Assembly: GCF_000003195.3 (NCBI RefSeq)
Contig: NC_012873.2
Span: forward strand, 25,269,317 to 25,333,316
From: Sorghum bicolor
Taxonomy: Eukaryota; Streptophyta; Magnoliopsida; Poales; Poaceae
DNA: 64,000 nucleotides
Direction of reading: 5' to 3'
In this document: positions 45,991 through 58,084 of the stretch, piece after piece
Layout: each line of letters opens with the position of its first letter
Position numbering within the stretch: position 1 is the stretch's first letter
Made by a program: the position numbers and the translations under genes
The notes under the pieces: generated by a model
Told to the model about the DNA's origin: nothing
Seen by the model: the letters and a program-made list of their open reading frames with translations, nothing else
Databases searched by the model: none

Positions 45991-48833
45991 TAAGGTAACA
46001 CCTTAAGGTACTTGAATATCACTTTTATAAGCTTCTCCTTGGTTCTCGCATACACATAAATAAAAGAGACAAACATGTATGATTTGTAGCTCCAAATTAA
46101 CCAACCCAATTAATTCAACATGTTTAGTCCTTTAATATTTGTTCTTAGTACTACCTTCGTGATCCCACACTCCTAATCATATAAGCTAAAATGTTGCACA
46201 TTCAATCTTTGGAAGATATAAAAAAACATAAATATAGATAGATTATCTTTCTATTAGGTCGAGCGATCTCATCTAACAAATGTTTTAAATGCTACACTCA
46301 TGATCTTATTATCCATCAACTTTGTCTTGCTCACTATGCTTAAGGTTAGAGAAGAAAAAATACACTTTTGGTTCTATTGGTGTTTTTCACCAACAGGGCC
46401 CATGCACTTGATCTCTGCCTTGTCTCTATGAGCAGGTACACTTCGACCAAAACTTGAAGGAGTTTTACAACTCCCAGATTCCACCAAGTGAAAGACATGG
46501 ATCTACGAGCGCAAACACACTGAGCAGGATAATGCCAATGCCGCACCTCGAACTGCTGGACAAACGAAGAACATGGGTCACACCGTATCAAGAGGTGCAG
46601 ATGTCAAGGCCTACACCTAATCAAATGATGCACCTAAAGGATGAACACGGTGAGAAGTCTTAAAACATTGGATCCTTGCTGGAAGGTAAAATCAGTATTT
46701 ATCCATATTTATCTTTTCTGCATTCCTTTTCCTTTTTATTCCATCACTTGCATTAGCATATTTACTTTTCCACATTAGCATTAGAAAAGAAAACAAAAAT
46801 ATTTGTTCGTTGCACTGCATCATAAAATCTAAAGCCCCATGTGAGTAGACTTGTGGTTTAAAACCCATAGGTATATTGACTGTGGTGGCATAAAATAAAT
46901 ATGTTTTCATCTTACAATAAAAATATAAAAATAATAAATGCATGATCCTGCTAAATAAATAAAATTTATTAGGAGGAATCTCAATGTGATAAAGGCTAAC
47001 ACTTAACCAGTTCCACAAAGCTTTGTTGTCTATTTGAGCTCTACAGAATTCAAGGATCAAAGAAGACTAGCCGGTGGAGGACATAGTAATCGCTGTCAGG
47101 GTGCTGCCGACATTCAAATACACCTCCGTCACCTGCTAGCTACGTCAGAAGAAATTACGTCAAAATCCAGCTTGGGGGAGAGCACCCCCATTTATCCAGT
47201 TAAGTGTTTCAACTCGCGTTTATACTTTACTCAAATAATAAAAAGATGCATAATCACGAAAACCCAAATAAAAATTTTGTGCTTATATATATCTTTGCTT
47301 AGTTTGCTAAATAAATAAATAAAGTGTCTAGGCCAAACTGAACTTAAATGATAAACTCTTACATGGATATGATAAAAGTTCCTCTGCCATGTACCTAGTT
47401 TTCATGTTTGAGCTCTCTCTCAAGTTTAGAAATAACTGTTAAAATTTAAACCTGCTCTAAAGCTAAACTTGTGGGAAGAGTACTTGATCTAAAGTCTAAG
47501 TCGTTAACGGATACGATATGGAAATGTTGAGCTGTTGTTTATCTGTTCCTAGAGTTGCTAGAATTCTAGAGAATATTATCTTTGAAAATCTTTAAAATAT
47601 TGCATGATGAGTTCCTGTATGATAAGAGTTTAAATTCCTACCACAACCATACATCCATGCTTATTAGACTAAGAACCATACATTTACTTTTCACTACTTA
47701 TGAGCATTGAGTGTGGTCAAGCTGTGTAGACCCTTAGGAGCTTGTCATGCGGTTAAAATCAAGATCCACTTGCACGTTCACTCACACATGCTACTTCTAC
47801 ACCGGAAGTACGCATCCACATACATCCACTCAATTCCATCTCCAGATTCACCTAAAATTATTCTACTCCTATCCGGGAGAGAATAGCCAAAAACTTTTCC
47901 TATCCATGTTATTCCCTGTGAAATAATGCTCGAGATATTTTGGTTACTACCACTTGCTATATTATTCTAGGAGGATGAGTGCTCTGAAAAAAAGGAAAAA
48001 TATGAGGAAATAAAAAGGGGCAAGTGCCCGGAACCTTGAAGAAAAGAAAAAGTGAGACGAGAGGTAAAAATGGACAAGTGTCCGACAGTAGAATTAGGGG
48101 TACAAGATACCCACCTGAGAGAAAAGAAAAAAATATATAGAGCATCTCATTCTCCTCAAAAAAGCTTCAAAGTGCAAGAAAGGTATGTATCCTCTGAAAA
48201 GAGCAAAAGTAGAATTAGACTTTCACCATTGTTATCACCATCATCACCATACACCATTCACTCGCCACACATGCACATCTTGATTTGACTTATTGACTTG
48301 TTCTTCTGGATCCATGGTTTGACTATGCAATAAATGTCTTGTAAGTATGTATTATCTGTCTCCCACCTATGAGCTCCAGATATCAAAACCTTATTAGAGT
48401 AGGGTGAGAGAGAAGGCAATATCACTATGCCTCATACCAAAAATACCACATACTTTGACAGAAGGCATATACCATTACTGCCTTAGAAATGATCCAGAAA
48501 TACCACAAAAGAGAGATTTGAGAGAGTCATACAAGGAATCTCTGAGTTTTATTTGAAAATCTGCAAAAACTCCAGAGCTATAGTTGATCAAAGAACAAGA
48601 GACATGGCGCTTGACTAGACTGTTCTATCTTTTAACTACTCAAGACACAAGTGACGGTTGCAAGCCCCATGGTGAAAGGTAAAATGAGTAAGTTTTAAGT
48701 CTTAACAGTTTACTCTAACTCAGAGATGAGATCTTGCTTGAACGCATGTGTATTTTTAAGGCATGAAACCACTGCAGAAACACTTGAGTCCATCCTTGCT
48801 CAGGGACGAGCAAGAGGTAAGCTTGGGGGAGTT
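45991..48833 (+). pseudogene. B2 internal region with remnant ORF
   Basis: Homologous to the reverse complement of 31678-35199 of B1. The only recognisable coding is 46443-46663: HFDQNLKEFYNSQIPPSERH, TPYQEVQMSRPTPNQMMHLK and DEHGEKS then TAA. The B1 DTGS protease core is deleted after this point. The remainder to 48833 is non-coding, AT-rich, and ends in the tract AGCTTGGGGGAGTT... beside the 3' LTR. A candidate intron acceptor (GAGCAG before GTACACTTC) sits at about 46434, as in B1. Confidence 0.7.
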
Positions 48834-50067
48834 TGTTGACGGTCCTTAAGTACCAAATATAATCATCAAATAAATAAAGAAAAGGATCCAAATGCAACCA
48901 ACACCCAGACTTAGGGTTTTATCTGACAAAATTCTACGAGTTTTGGTGTTTGTCTATTTCTGTAGGGGGTTATTAGGAAATATGGAGGAAAGGCCCACAT
49001 GTCGGGTTTACATAGAGATATTAACGTGACGCACAATTTTCTATCATCTACAACACTCTAGAAGCCACAGGAACAAACGGGAGGCCAAGTGGGACCCAGG
49101 GCAGGGCGCCCGCCCTCCACCCTTGGGTGCCCGCCCAGGTGTCTGAGCCAATCAGGCTGAGTCTCGTGGATCATGCTCCACCGACCTAAAGGATTAAGGA
49201 AAACTGTGCGATTAAGGTCGGTTTGATCCGACGGCCCATATTCATTTGGAGGGGCTATATAAGCAGGCGCCCTGGCCCCTGGAGGAGGGCAATTCCATTA
49301 TTCATTAGCATATTTTCCAAAGAGGATTCAGAGAGAGAGGTCTCTCTAGGGTTCCAACCTCATAGGGCTTAGCATCCAATGTGAGATTAGAATTAGTTCT
49401 TCAAGATTGAGAGAGATAGAGTGGAGTTGTAGATTGGAGGAAGCCCGGCCTATCGGTGTCTACTCCGAGGTTGTACCTGCGGGATCAAGTCTGCTAACCT
49501 GAGGCTTGCTCCTAGGATTCTTCAGTATTTCGACTTCTAAATTCTAGTAAGTTCTTTGTTCTTCTTGTTCTTTGGTTTATGAGTTTACTTTAATCTCTTC
49601 CAGTTGAGTTTGGAGTAATCATTGCTAGCGTAAACGTGGTGTTTGGGTTAGGGTACTCATAGATATCCCCAGTCTAGCCAGACCGTGGTAGTAACGAGGA
49701 ACGTGACATTTCCATAGCTACCTTTGTAGCCCACAATCCCGTTAGTATGATCGGTAGGGTTTATAGGTGCGGGTCGAACATCCTTTGTGGTGTCTAGATT
49801 CCGTAAGCCTCCCCAATAGAACAGTAGATCATCCTTGCCAAGGTTAGAATAAGAGTGCGGTTGTAGTCTTCTCTATACATCACTCACATCAAATCACATT
49901 GTTTGTAGCCTAAAGGGTAGTAGCAATAGATTTGGTTAGTCAGATGCACGCTTTCTCCTAGTGGTAAAAATATAAATACGATACTCTAGATAACCTCCTG
50001 GGTGAAGTGCTCACCGATATCCATGCGCTTGCGGATCATTTCCTAATGGCGTTAACAAATATCAACA
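48834..50067 (+). repeat. B2 3' LTR
   Basis: TGTTGACGGTCCTTAAGT to AAATATCAACA, 1234 bases; TATA box TATATAAG at 49256-49263. It is a relative of the B1 LTRs and the solo LTR at 1004-2668. Confidence 0.9.
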
Positions 50068-50916
50068 CATGCTCGGTATGCAAAGCATCGCGGTATAAGA
50101 TCAAGCGAGATGATCCTGGTGATGTAGAGGGTGAAGAACGTCCCAGCCGGAAGAAAATCCCTGCCAAGGTTATGTGGTATGCTCCTATAATACCACGCTT
50201 GAAACGTTTGTTTAGAAATAAAGACAATGCAAAGTTGTTGCGGTGGCATAAAGAAGACCATAAGGTAGACAATATGCTCAGGCATCCAGCTAATGGATCA
50301 CAGTGGAGAGCGATAGACAGAGAATTCCAAGAGTTTGCACATGAGGCTAGAAACTTGATGTTCGCTTTAAGTATGGATGGTTTAATCCTTTCGGGGAGCA
50401 GAGCAGCAGTCATAGCACTTGGCCAGTCACTCTCTACATCTACAACCTTCCTCCATGGTTATGCATGAAGCAGAAGTTCATTATGATGCCTGTGCCCATC
50501 CAAGGGCCGAAGCAACCTAGCAACGACATCGATGTGTACCTGAGGCCATTAGTTGAGGAACTTCTTCTTCTATGGAGCAAGCCAGGTGTACGCGTGTGGG
50601 ACAAGTACAAACAGGAACACTTTGACCTACGAGCATTGTTGTTCATCATAATTAATGACTGGCCTGCTCTAAGTAATCTTTTAGGCTAGACAAACAAGAG
50701 ATACAATGCATGGACACACTGTTTCGAAGACCTTGATAGTATATTTTTGAAAAAATGTCGAAAGATCATGTACATTGGCCACCGTCGGTTTCTTCCTCTG
50801 GGCTACCTAGTAAGAAAGAAACACAAACATTTTAAAGGCATGGCAGACCATCGGACTAAGCCTCGTAACCGAACTAGGGATGATATACTCGAAATGGTGA
50901 AGGATATGAAAGTAGT
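50068..50916 (+). pseudogene. CACTA TNP2-like transposase, downstream fragment
   Basis: Continues the frame at CSVCKASRYKIKRDDPGD, then KKIPAKVMWYAPIIPRLKRL, RWHKEDHKVDNMLRHPANGS and REFQEFAHEARNL. A one-base loss near 50380 shifts the frame. It resumes with NPFGEQSSSHSTWPVTLYIY, NLPPWLCMKQKFIMMPVPIQ, DIDVYLRPLVEELL and FIIINDWPALSNLLG. TAG follows at 50687-50689 (CAG expected), then YIGHRRFLP and HFKGMADHRTKPRNR up to the element C LTR. These are hallmark TNP2/Transposase_21 blocks; the match to the family is strong. Confidence 0.9.
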
Positions 50917-52119
50917 TGTCGGTGTTTTCCCCACGGGAGGTCACACCAACGAGTGAATTTGTATGCGTGCTTCCCTTTCCCAGATGGTGATGCAAAAAGG
51001 CACAAGGATTTATCCTAGTTCGGGCAAGAGAAGGCCCTACGTCCAGCGGGGGGAGATAGTTTGTATTATTTTGCACCTAAGTGCTTGTACAGGGGCGAAT
51101 ACAAGCGTGGTATGGAGTATGGGAGTTCTACTGCGTATGAGCGTGGTGTTGCCTTGTTCCTCATGTCCTGTGTTCACTCCCAGGTCTCCCCTTTTATAGT
51201 TCCAAGGAGAGACCTAGGGTACATATATAGGTGACAGACTAGGGGTCAATAGAGGCCTGGCGCGCTGACCTACTCGAGGCTTCCGTACTGGCGTGGTCTC
51301 GAGCCGTCCCATCCTGGTAGCTTGATGATGATTACGTGTGCCCTTATATCCCACTCTGTATGCCGTCTTGGACTGGTTTGTCCGTTGCACGCCTATACGT
51401 CACGGCAGCTGATACGTCGGAGTGGTGGCAGTGCCGTCAGTCGATGCCCAACCCTTCCCCAGGAAGGAAGCATGTCTGGTCGAGGGTCGGACGCCAGGTA
51501 GCGCCTTGCTATCCAGAGTATTGACTTTTGGAGTCTCGAGGGGGTCCTGACTAGACGTTCCATCCCTGCTTCCTGCGTCCTGACAGGCTCTGGGTCGTTT
51601 GGAGGGGAAGGCTGCAAAAAGAATGACGAGACGGATGCCTGTTCCCCATCACGCTTCCCGTGACTGGCGTGTTAGGTGGGAATGCGACAGGCGCATTAAA
51701 TGCTCTGGCTCCCGTGCGCGTGTCAGGCGGCGGGCGGCGTCCTGGCGCTCGACGCCCGCCGATTCGCTCGAGCCTGTTTCCGTATTCGACGGTAGTTGGC
51801 GCTCGAGCCCTGCTTGATTCGCTCGACGCCCTTTCCGTCTTCAAGGCTGAGGTCGTCGATGACTATATGCGTGATTGTGTAGAGCGTCGAGTTGGGGATC
51901 TCGACTTTCGTACGGACGATCTCGTTATGTACATCAGTTGGGATACCCGTTAGGCGGCGCATTTATGGGGGGTGTTACCTCTTTTATCGGGTCTGTCTGT
52001 TGGTGGACCGCGGCCTATAATTATCCCATTGCATCGCCGGCGTTCTTCCTTCCACCTTCCACCCTGTTGTCTTTTGCTTTCTTGCTGTCTAAGTTCTCTT
52101 GCCATCTTACGCGCGCGCA
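50917..52119 (-). repeat. Element C 3' LTR (right edge approximate)
   Basis: 50917-51554 aligns with the right LTR at 63363-64000. Beyond that no partner is visible. The edge at 52119 is inferred from CGCGCGCA followed by CCCCCTC, which would be a TG start preceded by a GAGGGGG purine tract on the element strand. A TATA box for the element strand (TATAAAAGG) is at 51190-51198. Confidence 0.7.
52016..52023 (+). promoter_or_regulatory. Candidate TATA box for the antisense gene
   Basis: TATAATTA preceded by GGCC, 138-145 bases upstream of the start codon at 52161 and near or inside the inferred 3' LTR. A pyrimidine-rich stretch follows (52045-52080), as is common near plant transcription starts. 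Position is the main evidence. Confidence 0.4.
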
Positions 52120-52160
52120 CCCCCTCAAGCAGTAGCGAATCCGCCATCCTTCCGGCCAAG

Positions 52161-55100
52161 ATGCCTGTGAGACTCGTCGCCGCCGACGACTGGCGCCCGT
52201 CGTCGATGACGGAGCACCGGTTGCTGGAGCTTGAGAGGGAGGGACTCCTGCGCCACCGCACCTCCCTGTCGTCGCCGGAGTGGATCGCGCTGCAAGCGGA
52301 CCACAGGGATACCAGGCCGCCCAAGGGCTACGTAGTGTCGTTTGCCAAGTTCCACTGCCACGGCCTGGGCGCTCCTCCGAGCCGCTTCATGCGGGCGATC
52401 TGCCTCCATTACGGGGTGGAGCTCCAGCACTTCTCCCCAAACGCTATCACCGTCGCGGCGGTCTTCGCTGTGGTGTGTGAGGGCTACTTGGGGATGATGC
52501 CCCACTGGGAGCTGTGGCTCCACCTCTATAGGGGCGAGCTCTTCAATGCCCCCACCGAGACCACCGGCGTGAGGAAGCCTGTGCAGGCAGGATGCCTCAA
52601 CCTCGTGCTGAAGACGGGGAAGACGGAGAGGCCGCGCGAGTACATCCCGGTGGGATTGTCGACGAACCACGCCGGATGGGACTCCTAGTGGTCCTACTTG
52701 AGGAACGACGACAATCTCCTACCCACCTACACCGGGCGTCTCATCACGGAGCGTCCAGAGAACTGGACGTACGGCGTCATTCAAGCTCATCAGTCTCGGC
52801 TCGACCCCCTCCTCGACGCCATGAAGAAGCTGTGCTTGGAAGGCTTGATCGCCGCTCTCGTCCTCTCGGCCGTCCATCACCGGAGAGTTCTCCCATTGAT
52901 GTCTCGGCCGCTGAGGATGGACGGGATGGGCCCTAGCGTTTTGTCTCAGGACCTTGAGGCATGCCGGATGTCCAACGAGGCTCCGGCGGATGACGAAGTC
53001 GCGGCCCGGGTCAGGGCCGCCATTGCCGGTGATTTTAAGCCGGAGCACCTTAACGGCTTCCCCATGAGGCCTGATGCGGGCTCGATCGATCTGGTATGCT
53101 CTCTTCTCGTGCACAGCTTCGATTCTAGATTTCTTTCTACCCCTTTTCTGAGCCTACCTTTGTTCTGGCTGGGACGGATTGATGTCCGGTCCTCGAGGCC
53201 TCCAGTAAAGGAGGACGAGGTCGACTGTGACGCACGGCGCCGGTCCGCCGAGAAGCAAAAGTCCGTCAAGGACTCTGTGAAGAAGGGGGAGAAGAAAAAG
53301 AACCTCGACCGTCAAGCGTTAGAGGCGCGTCGAGCCAAGTCCAGGCAGAGGGGGGAGCCTGAAGAAGAATCCCCTAGTGAAGATGATGGCGGGGACGGTG
53401 ATGACGACAGCAACGATTCCGAGGGTATGGCGTCTCGCCTCGACCGGATCCTCAAGGATCCGTCTCGAGGCGACGTCGACGCCCCGCGGATGGGAGCGCC
53501 AAAGGAGGGGCCAGGCGGATCTCACTGCCCCCACGCTTACACCCCTCCTGCGCCCGCGACCAGTCAGGCCGCCCCGCGCCCCCAACCTCCCCCTGCACCA
53601 AAGGCGGGTGGCCAAGCTAAGCCCCAGGTGACGGGGCCGCTGACCCACGGTCGCGCCGCGGCCTCCGAGAAGGGAGAGACCGGCCGCAGGAGCGCCAGTC
53701 TCGGCGCCCGCCAGGCGGGAGTTACTGGGCCAAGGCCAGCGCCTGCCCTCGAGGGGTCCGGGGCCTTAACGCGGGGTGGTTCGAGGCCCACCGGTCGAGG
53801 TACCGGTAGGCGTGCCGTTCTCCCTGTGGGGTAAGTCCTTCGACGCTGTGGTTCTTATTTTCCTAATTCTTCATGTTTTCTCGTATAACGGTCTTCTTTA
53901 TGCCTGTCCCTCTTTCCTCAGGTTAAAGCGGACGCTTGAGCAGGCCCAGCCTTCGATGGCAAAACAGCTCAAGGTGGGAGCGGCCTCCAAGGACATAGGT
54001 TAGCAGCTTATTCATGGGATTTGTGTCATCCTTACGTTGGTCATTATAGCGGCTGACCTTTGTTTTTTGTTTTACAGGTTCCTCCGACCCTCAGCTGCCG
54101 ACTGGCACCGAGAGCGCCCCACCTCGTCCCCCGACGGGTGATCCTGCCCCGTTGTCGCCAAAACAAACCGAGGCACCCCGGCCCCGAGGGCAGGAAGGAG
54201 CCCCCGAGCCTCCCCGATCGGGGGTCGAGGGGGATCCCATTACCATTAGTGATGGTTCTGGCGGCAACGGGACCTCGAGGGACGCCCATCCTATGGACGA
54301 GGAGGCCCAGACTTCTCTCGTCGTGGGACGGATGCCCTGGCCTACCGGGCTTCGCTCCATCGAGGAGCAGAAGAAGAAAGAAGAGGAGGAGCACGAGCAG
54401 GAGACGCGGCGGCAGCTGCAGGAGCAGGACCGCTGATAAGAGCCGCAGGAGCTCGAGGAGCAACAGCAGCAGCAGCATGGGGGCCAAGAAGAAAGACCGC
54501 TCGAGCCCCCGCCTCACAGTCCGCCCCAACCAGTACCACCGACGCCGCAAGAGCCCGGAGACCAGGAAGAGGGTTTGCCAGTTTTCGGCCCTCCAACCCC
54601 GGCGTGGCTCCGTCTAGGGGCACCCGCCGCGATCTCGGCAGAGTCGGGGCGGGCAGACGGTGTGGTGGCGCTTGCCTGCATGATGCGCACCCCCGTCGAC
54701 CCCGAGTCCGAGATCAGGAGGACGATCTACGGCATGGACCGAATTGCCCCAGGGTTCCTCCGGGAGCGTCGGGCGTGGGAGGTCCGCATTCCCGCCGAGG
54801 AGGATGAGGGTGGGACGTCGGGTAGTAAAGATGGCACCTAGAAGACGGTGGATGACGACGGGCGGTTCCCCTCCCTCGTCGACTTGTTCCTGCGCCATGG
54901 GGGGTCCCTCGAGACCGTCGAGGACCTCATTCGCGGCGTCAAGGCTTCCACTGATCCGTCTGAGCCCAACATCTTCCTGGACGATCGGAAGGAGGCTGAG
55001 AAGTGGGAGCACGTTGAGGTGCTCCGCCTCTGGATGAAGCACATGGTGGGGCTCCTGTCAGACGTTGTAAACAACAGGCTGAGGCCAGCCTACATTGTAA

Positions 55101-56386
55101 GTCTCCTAGCCTTTTAATCTTTAGGGCGTTTGTTGGTTTTGGGTTCTAACTGCTCGATCACCGGTTCACAGGATTTGAAAGAGACCTCCCGTATTAAGTC
55201 AAGCTTCATTCACGCCACGAGGGGCGGCTGGGAGCAGCTCCCCCTCCTCAAAGACCAACTCCTGGAGTCGCAGGAGAAACGCCTCCAAGCCTATAAAGAT
55301 CTCTTGGCGCTCGAGGAGGAGAAGAAGGAGAGGGAGGCTGCCCTGGCCGAGGCTCGAGAGGCCTCGAAGAAGGCTGTGGAAGATGCCGTGCTGCTGAGGG
55401 AGCGGGCTCTGACGGTCGAGGAGGCTGCGTCCAAAGCCCGGGAGAAGGCCCTGTCCTACAAGAACGTCGTTGCTGATCTGGACAAGGAGAAGGGCCTCCT
55501 CAAGACTGACTTGGACTCCCTTCGAGAATCCTTCCAAAGGATGAAGGTGGAGCATGTGAATGGCGAGATCGCCAGGGGCGCCACGGAGGAAGCCAAGAAG
55601 AAGGCCCTCGAAGACCTCGAGGCGGAGCGGACTTGATCTAGCAGGCTCTCTAACGACGTCGAACGTCTGAAGGGATAGCTGTTGGAGAAGAGTGGAGCCA
55701 TTGCTCAGGCTGGCAAGGCGATCGAGGATCTTTGTGTTGCCAACACTGAGTTGGCGCGCTCCAACAAAGAGATCGAGAGGGCCAACACCAAATTAGTTGG
55801 CGAGAACACGGCCTTGGAGGAGAGTGTCCGTGGTACGTTTCTATTGTCAGATTTCTTTTCGAGGTGTGCTCGGTTTTATCTAAATTTTTTTGCGTTGGCA
55901 TTCACAGGGCTTAAAGACGAGCTCTTGGCCGCCCAAGTCGAGGCTCACAATGCCCAGGCCCAGCTCGAGGGGGAGGTTGCTTTGAACCGTCAACTGCGGA
56001 TGGCGATAAGCGATCTCTCGACCTCTTGGGAAGTTGAGCCCTTGGACGAGTCGAAGGAGGAGGCTCGAGGCGACGCGCTGGTCGATCAGCTGTGCTACTT
56101 AGGCGCGACGCTGAGAGATCGGGTGCGTGACGCTCTCCATATCGGGGTAAAGCGGGCAATGGCGGTTGTCTGCTCGGGCTTTTCCTACGATATGGAGGTG
56201 GTATCTCATGGCTTTGTTACCGATATCTCCAAGACTGACGCGGAGAACGAGGAGAGGCTTCATGCCTTGATCGACGACGTGGAGGTTCCTGGAGATAGGC
56301 TGGCCAAGCTATTTGAGCCCGAGGTGCTTCCCCCTGAGACTAGCTCAGGCGTAGGCGAGGGTGGTGAGGACCATGCTGTGGACTAA
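52161..56386 (+). pseudogene. Antisense gene of element C: PF04195-like domain plus coiled coils, spliced
   Basis: Exons are 52161-53830, 53922-53998, 54078-55096, 55172-55832 and 55908-56386; every intron is GT-AG and the sum is exactly 1302 codons. From MPVRLVAADDW the N-terminus has GYVVSFAKFHCHGLGAPPSR, VCEGYLGMMPHWELWLHLYR and YLRNDDNLLPTYTGRL, matching the Putative gypsy type transposon family (PF04195). A basic/acidic, P-rich middle follows. The C-terminus is heptad-rich (EKRLQAYKDLLALEEEKKE, NVVADLDKEKGLLKTDLDS) and ends GEGGEDHAVD. In-frame stops: 52686, 54434, 54437, 54839, 55634 and 55676. An extra intron near 53094 is possible but unresolved. Its role is unknown; it converges on integrase and is read from the 3' LTR side. 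Confidence 0.82.
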
Positions 56387-56923
56387 GGCCTGCGAGCCTG
56401 CTCTAGGTGCCTGGGGCCCCTTGTATAGTACTGTGTTAACTTGTCTTTAAGTAATACAATGTCTTTAAGTGGTTTGTTAAATGTTTGTCTGTCTTTCCTC
56501 TCGAAGCTCCTTTATTCCTTTTTGCGCCTATGTTTGTTTTTCTCACTTGGTCTTTTGTTCGAGGCGGTCTCGATTACCTCAAGGGTGAGGAGACGAGTAG
56601 AGTTTCCATAGCCCGGGGGCGTAGGAGTTCTCAGGCTCGTTGTTTTTCGGTCCTTAAGGGGCTCGAGGTACCTTTACTACTCAACTGTATGAGATTGCCG
56701 ATAGAAACAAAAGGATTACTTGGTTTTTTCGACACTTGGGGGGGTCACCCCCCTTGCTAGCCCCCGAGGGGGTGTCGACTATGATGGGTCATAGTCGATA
56801 CTCCCTTCTAACGTTGAGACTTTTGAAAACGTAAGTCGCTCGAGGAAAAAACTTTATTTATTCATTTATTCATTTACAAGGCCTTGGTACAGAATGTACG
56901 CAGGAACATAAAGCTTTGAAATT
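56387..56923. other. Element C spacer between convergent antisense gene and integrase
   Basis: 537 bases with no gene. It includes an A/T-rich stretch with TAATACAATG near 56451, possibly the polyadenylation region of the antisense gene, and two adjacent G/C inverted repeats at 56738-56772 (GGGGGGTCACCCCCC, then CCCCCGAGGGGG). Confidence 0.6.
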
Positions 56924-58021
56924 CTAGGGGTAGAATCGACATAGCTGTTCGATGTTCCACGCGTTGGTGAAGATCGCCCCCTTTTCGTCCGCTAGCTTGT
57001 ATGTCCCTGGCTTCAAGACCTCGGCCACCACGTATGGGCTCTCCCAAGGTGGAGTCAACTTGTGGCGTCCTTGATTGCTTTGCCGTCGTCGTAGGACAAG
57101 GTCGCCCACGTTTAAGTCCCTCTTGCGCACGTGTTTGTCGTGGTAGCGTCGAAGTTTCTGCTGGTATCTGGCAGAGTTGAGGAGGGCCATGTCTCGAGCC
57201 TCCTCGAGTTGGTCGACCGCGTTTTCTCGAGTCTCCTTATTTGATTGTTCGTTGTATGCTTTAAGCCGAGGGGATCCATACTCGAGGTCCGTTGGGATCA
57301 CAGCCTCAGAGCCATAGACCATGAAGAATGGGGTGTATTTTGTGGCCCTGCTTGTCGTTGTCCTTCGGCTCCATAGGACTGAGGAAAGTTCCTCGACCCA
57401 TTTCTTGCCGAATTTCTTCAAGCGATTGTAGATCCTTGGTTTGAGCCCTTGCAAAATCATGCCGTTGGCACGCTCGACCTGGCCGTTAGTTCGAGGGTGG
57501 GCCACTGCAGACCAGTTCACCCGAATGTGATGGTGATCGCAGAAGTCCAAGAACTTTTTGCCGGTGAACTGAGTGCCGTTGTCAGTGATGATGACGTTGG
57601 GAATCCCAAACCGGTGGATGATGTCGGTGAAGAAAAGGACAGCCTGCTCGGAGCGGATGTTGGTAATGGGTCGAGCCTCGAGCCATTTGGAGAATTTGTC
57701 GATGGCCACCAACAAGTGGGTATACCCCCCTTTTGCCTTTTGTAGAGGCCCTACTAAGTCTAGCCCCCACACCGCAAACGGCCATGTGATGGGGATCATC
57801 TGAAGAGCATGGGTGGGCAGATGTGTCTGTTTGGAGTAGAACTGACACCCATGGCATGAGCGCACGAGCTCGATGGCATCAGCTACGGCCGTTGGCCAGT
57901 AGAAGCCTTGTCGGAAGGCGTTCCCTACGAGGGTCCGTGGAGCAGCATGGTGGCCACAAGCCCCCGATTGTAGGTCCTCGAGGAGTTTCCGGCCTTCTTC
58001 CACGGTGATGCAACGTTGCAA
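56924..58021 (-). pseudogene. pol: Element C integrase, open reading frame retained
   Basis: 365 codons without a stop. The zinc-binding part has CGHHAAPRTLVG and CHGCQFY. The core has WGLDLVGPLQKAKGGY, ITDNGTQFTGKKF and HPRTNGQVERANGMI, providing D, D and E. The C-terminal part has YQQKLRRYHDKHVRKRDLNV, GDLVLRRRQ and PPWESPYVVAEVLKPGTYKL; no chromodomain is present, as usual for Tat elements. It is the best-preserved enzyme in the window. Integration of cDNA into host DNA would be its role. An upstream TGA (58082-58087 region) cuts it from RNase H. Confidence 0.9.
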
Positions 58022-58084
58022 GACCCCCGTCGGGCTTCGTCGATGTAGCTCATTGTCCTCGCCGTAGATTACATATGTCTTGGC

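Larger units (their letters stand above)
45425..50067 (+). mobile_element. B2: internally deleted Athila-like LTR element
   Basis: Flanked by an exact target duplication CATGC (45420-45424 and 50068-50072); removing the insert and one copy restores the transposase frame. The 5' LTR is present only as 45425-45990 and is fused to internal sequence, so its distal part, the primer site and the first ORF are missing. The 3' LTR (48834-50067) is complete. Internal sequence matches B1 in the same element orientation. Its first bases are TATTGACGG instead of TGTTGACGG. Confidence 0.88.

Noticed and set aside
52125..52670. 181-codon minus-strand ORF opposite the antisense gene
   Set aside because: Shadow of the PF04195-like exon; no recognisable motif and no start context.
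53094..53152. Possible further intron of the antisense gene (CTG/GTATGC donor and a pyrimidine tract ending CTGAG)
   Set aside because: The obvious acceptor would shift the frame into a stop and the intron would be under 60 bases; the frame is open without it.
54044..54550. 168-codon leucine-rich minus-strand ORF
   Set aside because: It mirrors the E/K/Q-rich coding and an intron of the antisense gene; low-complexity shadow.
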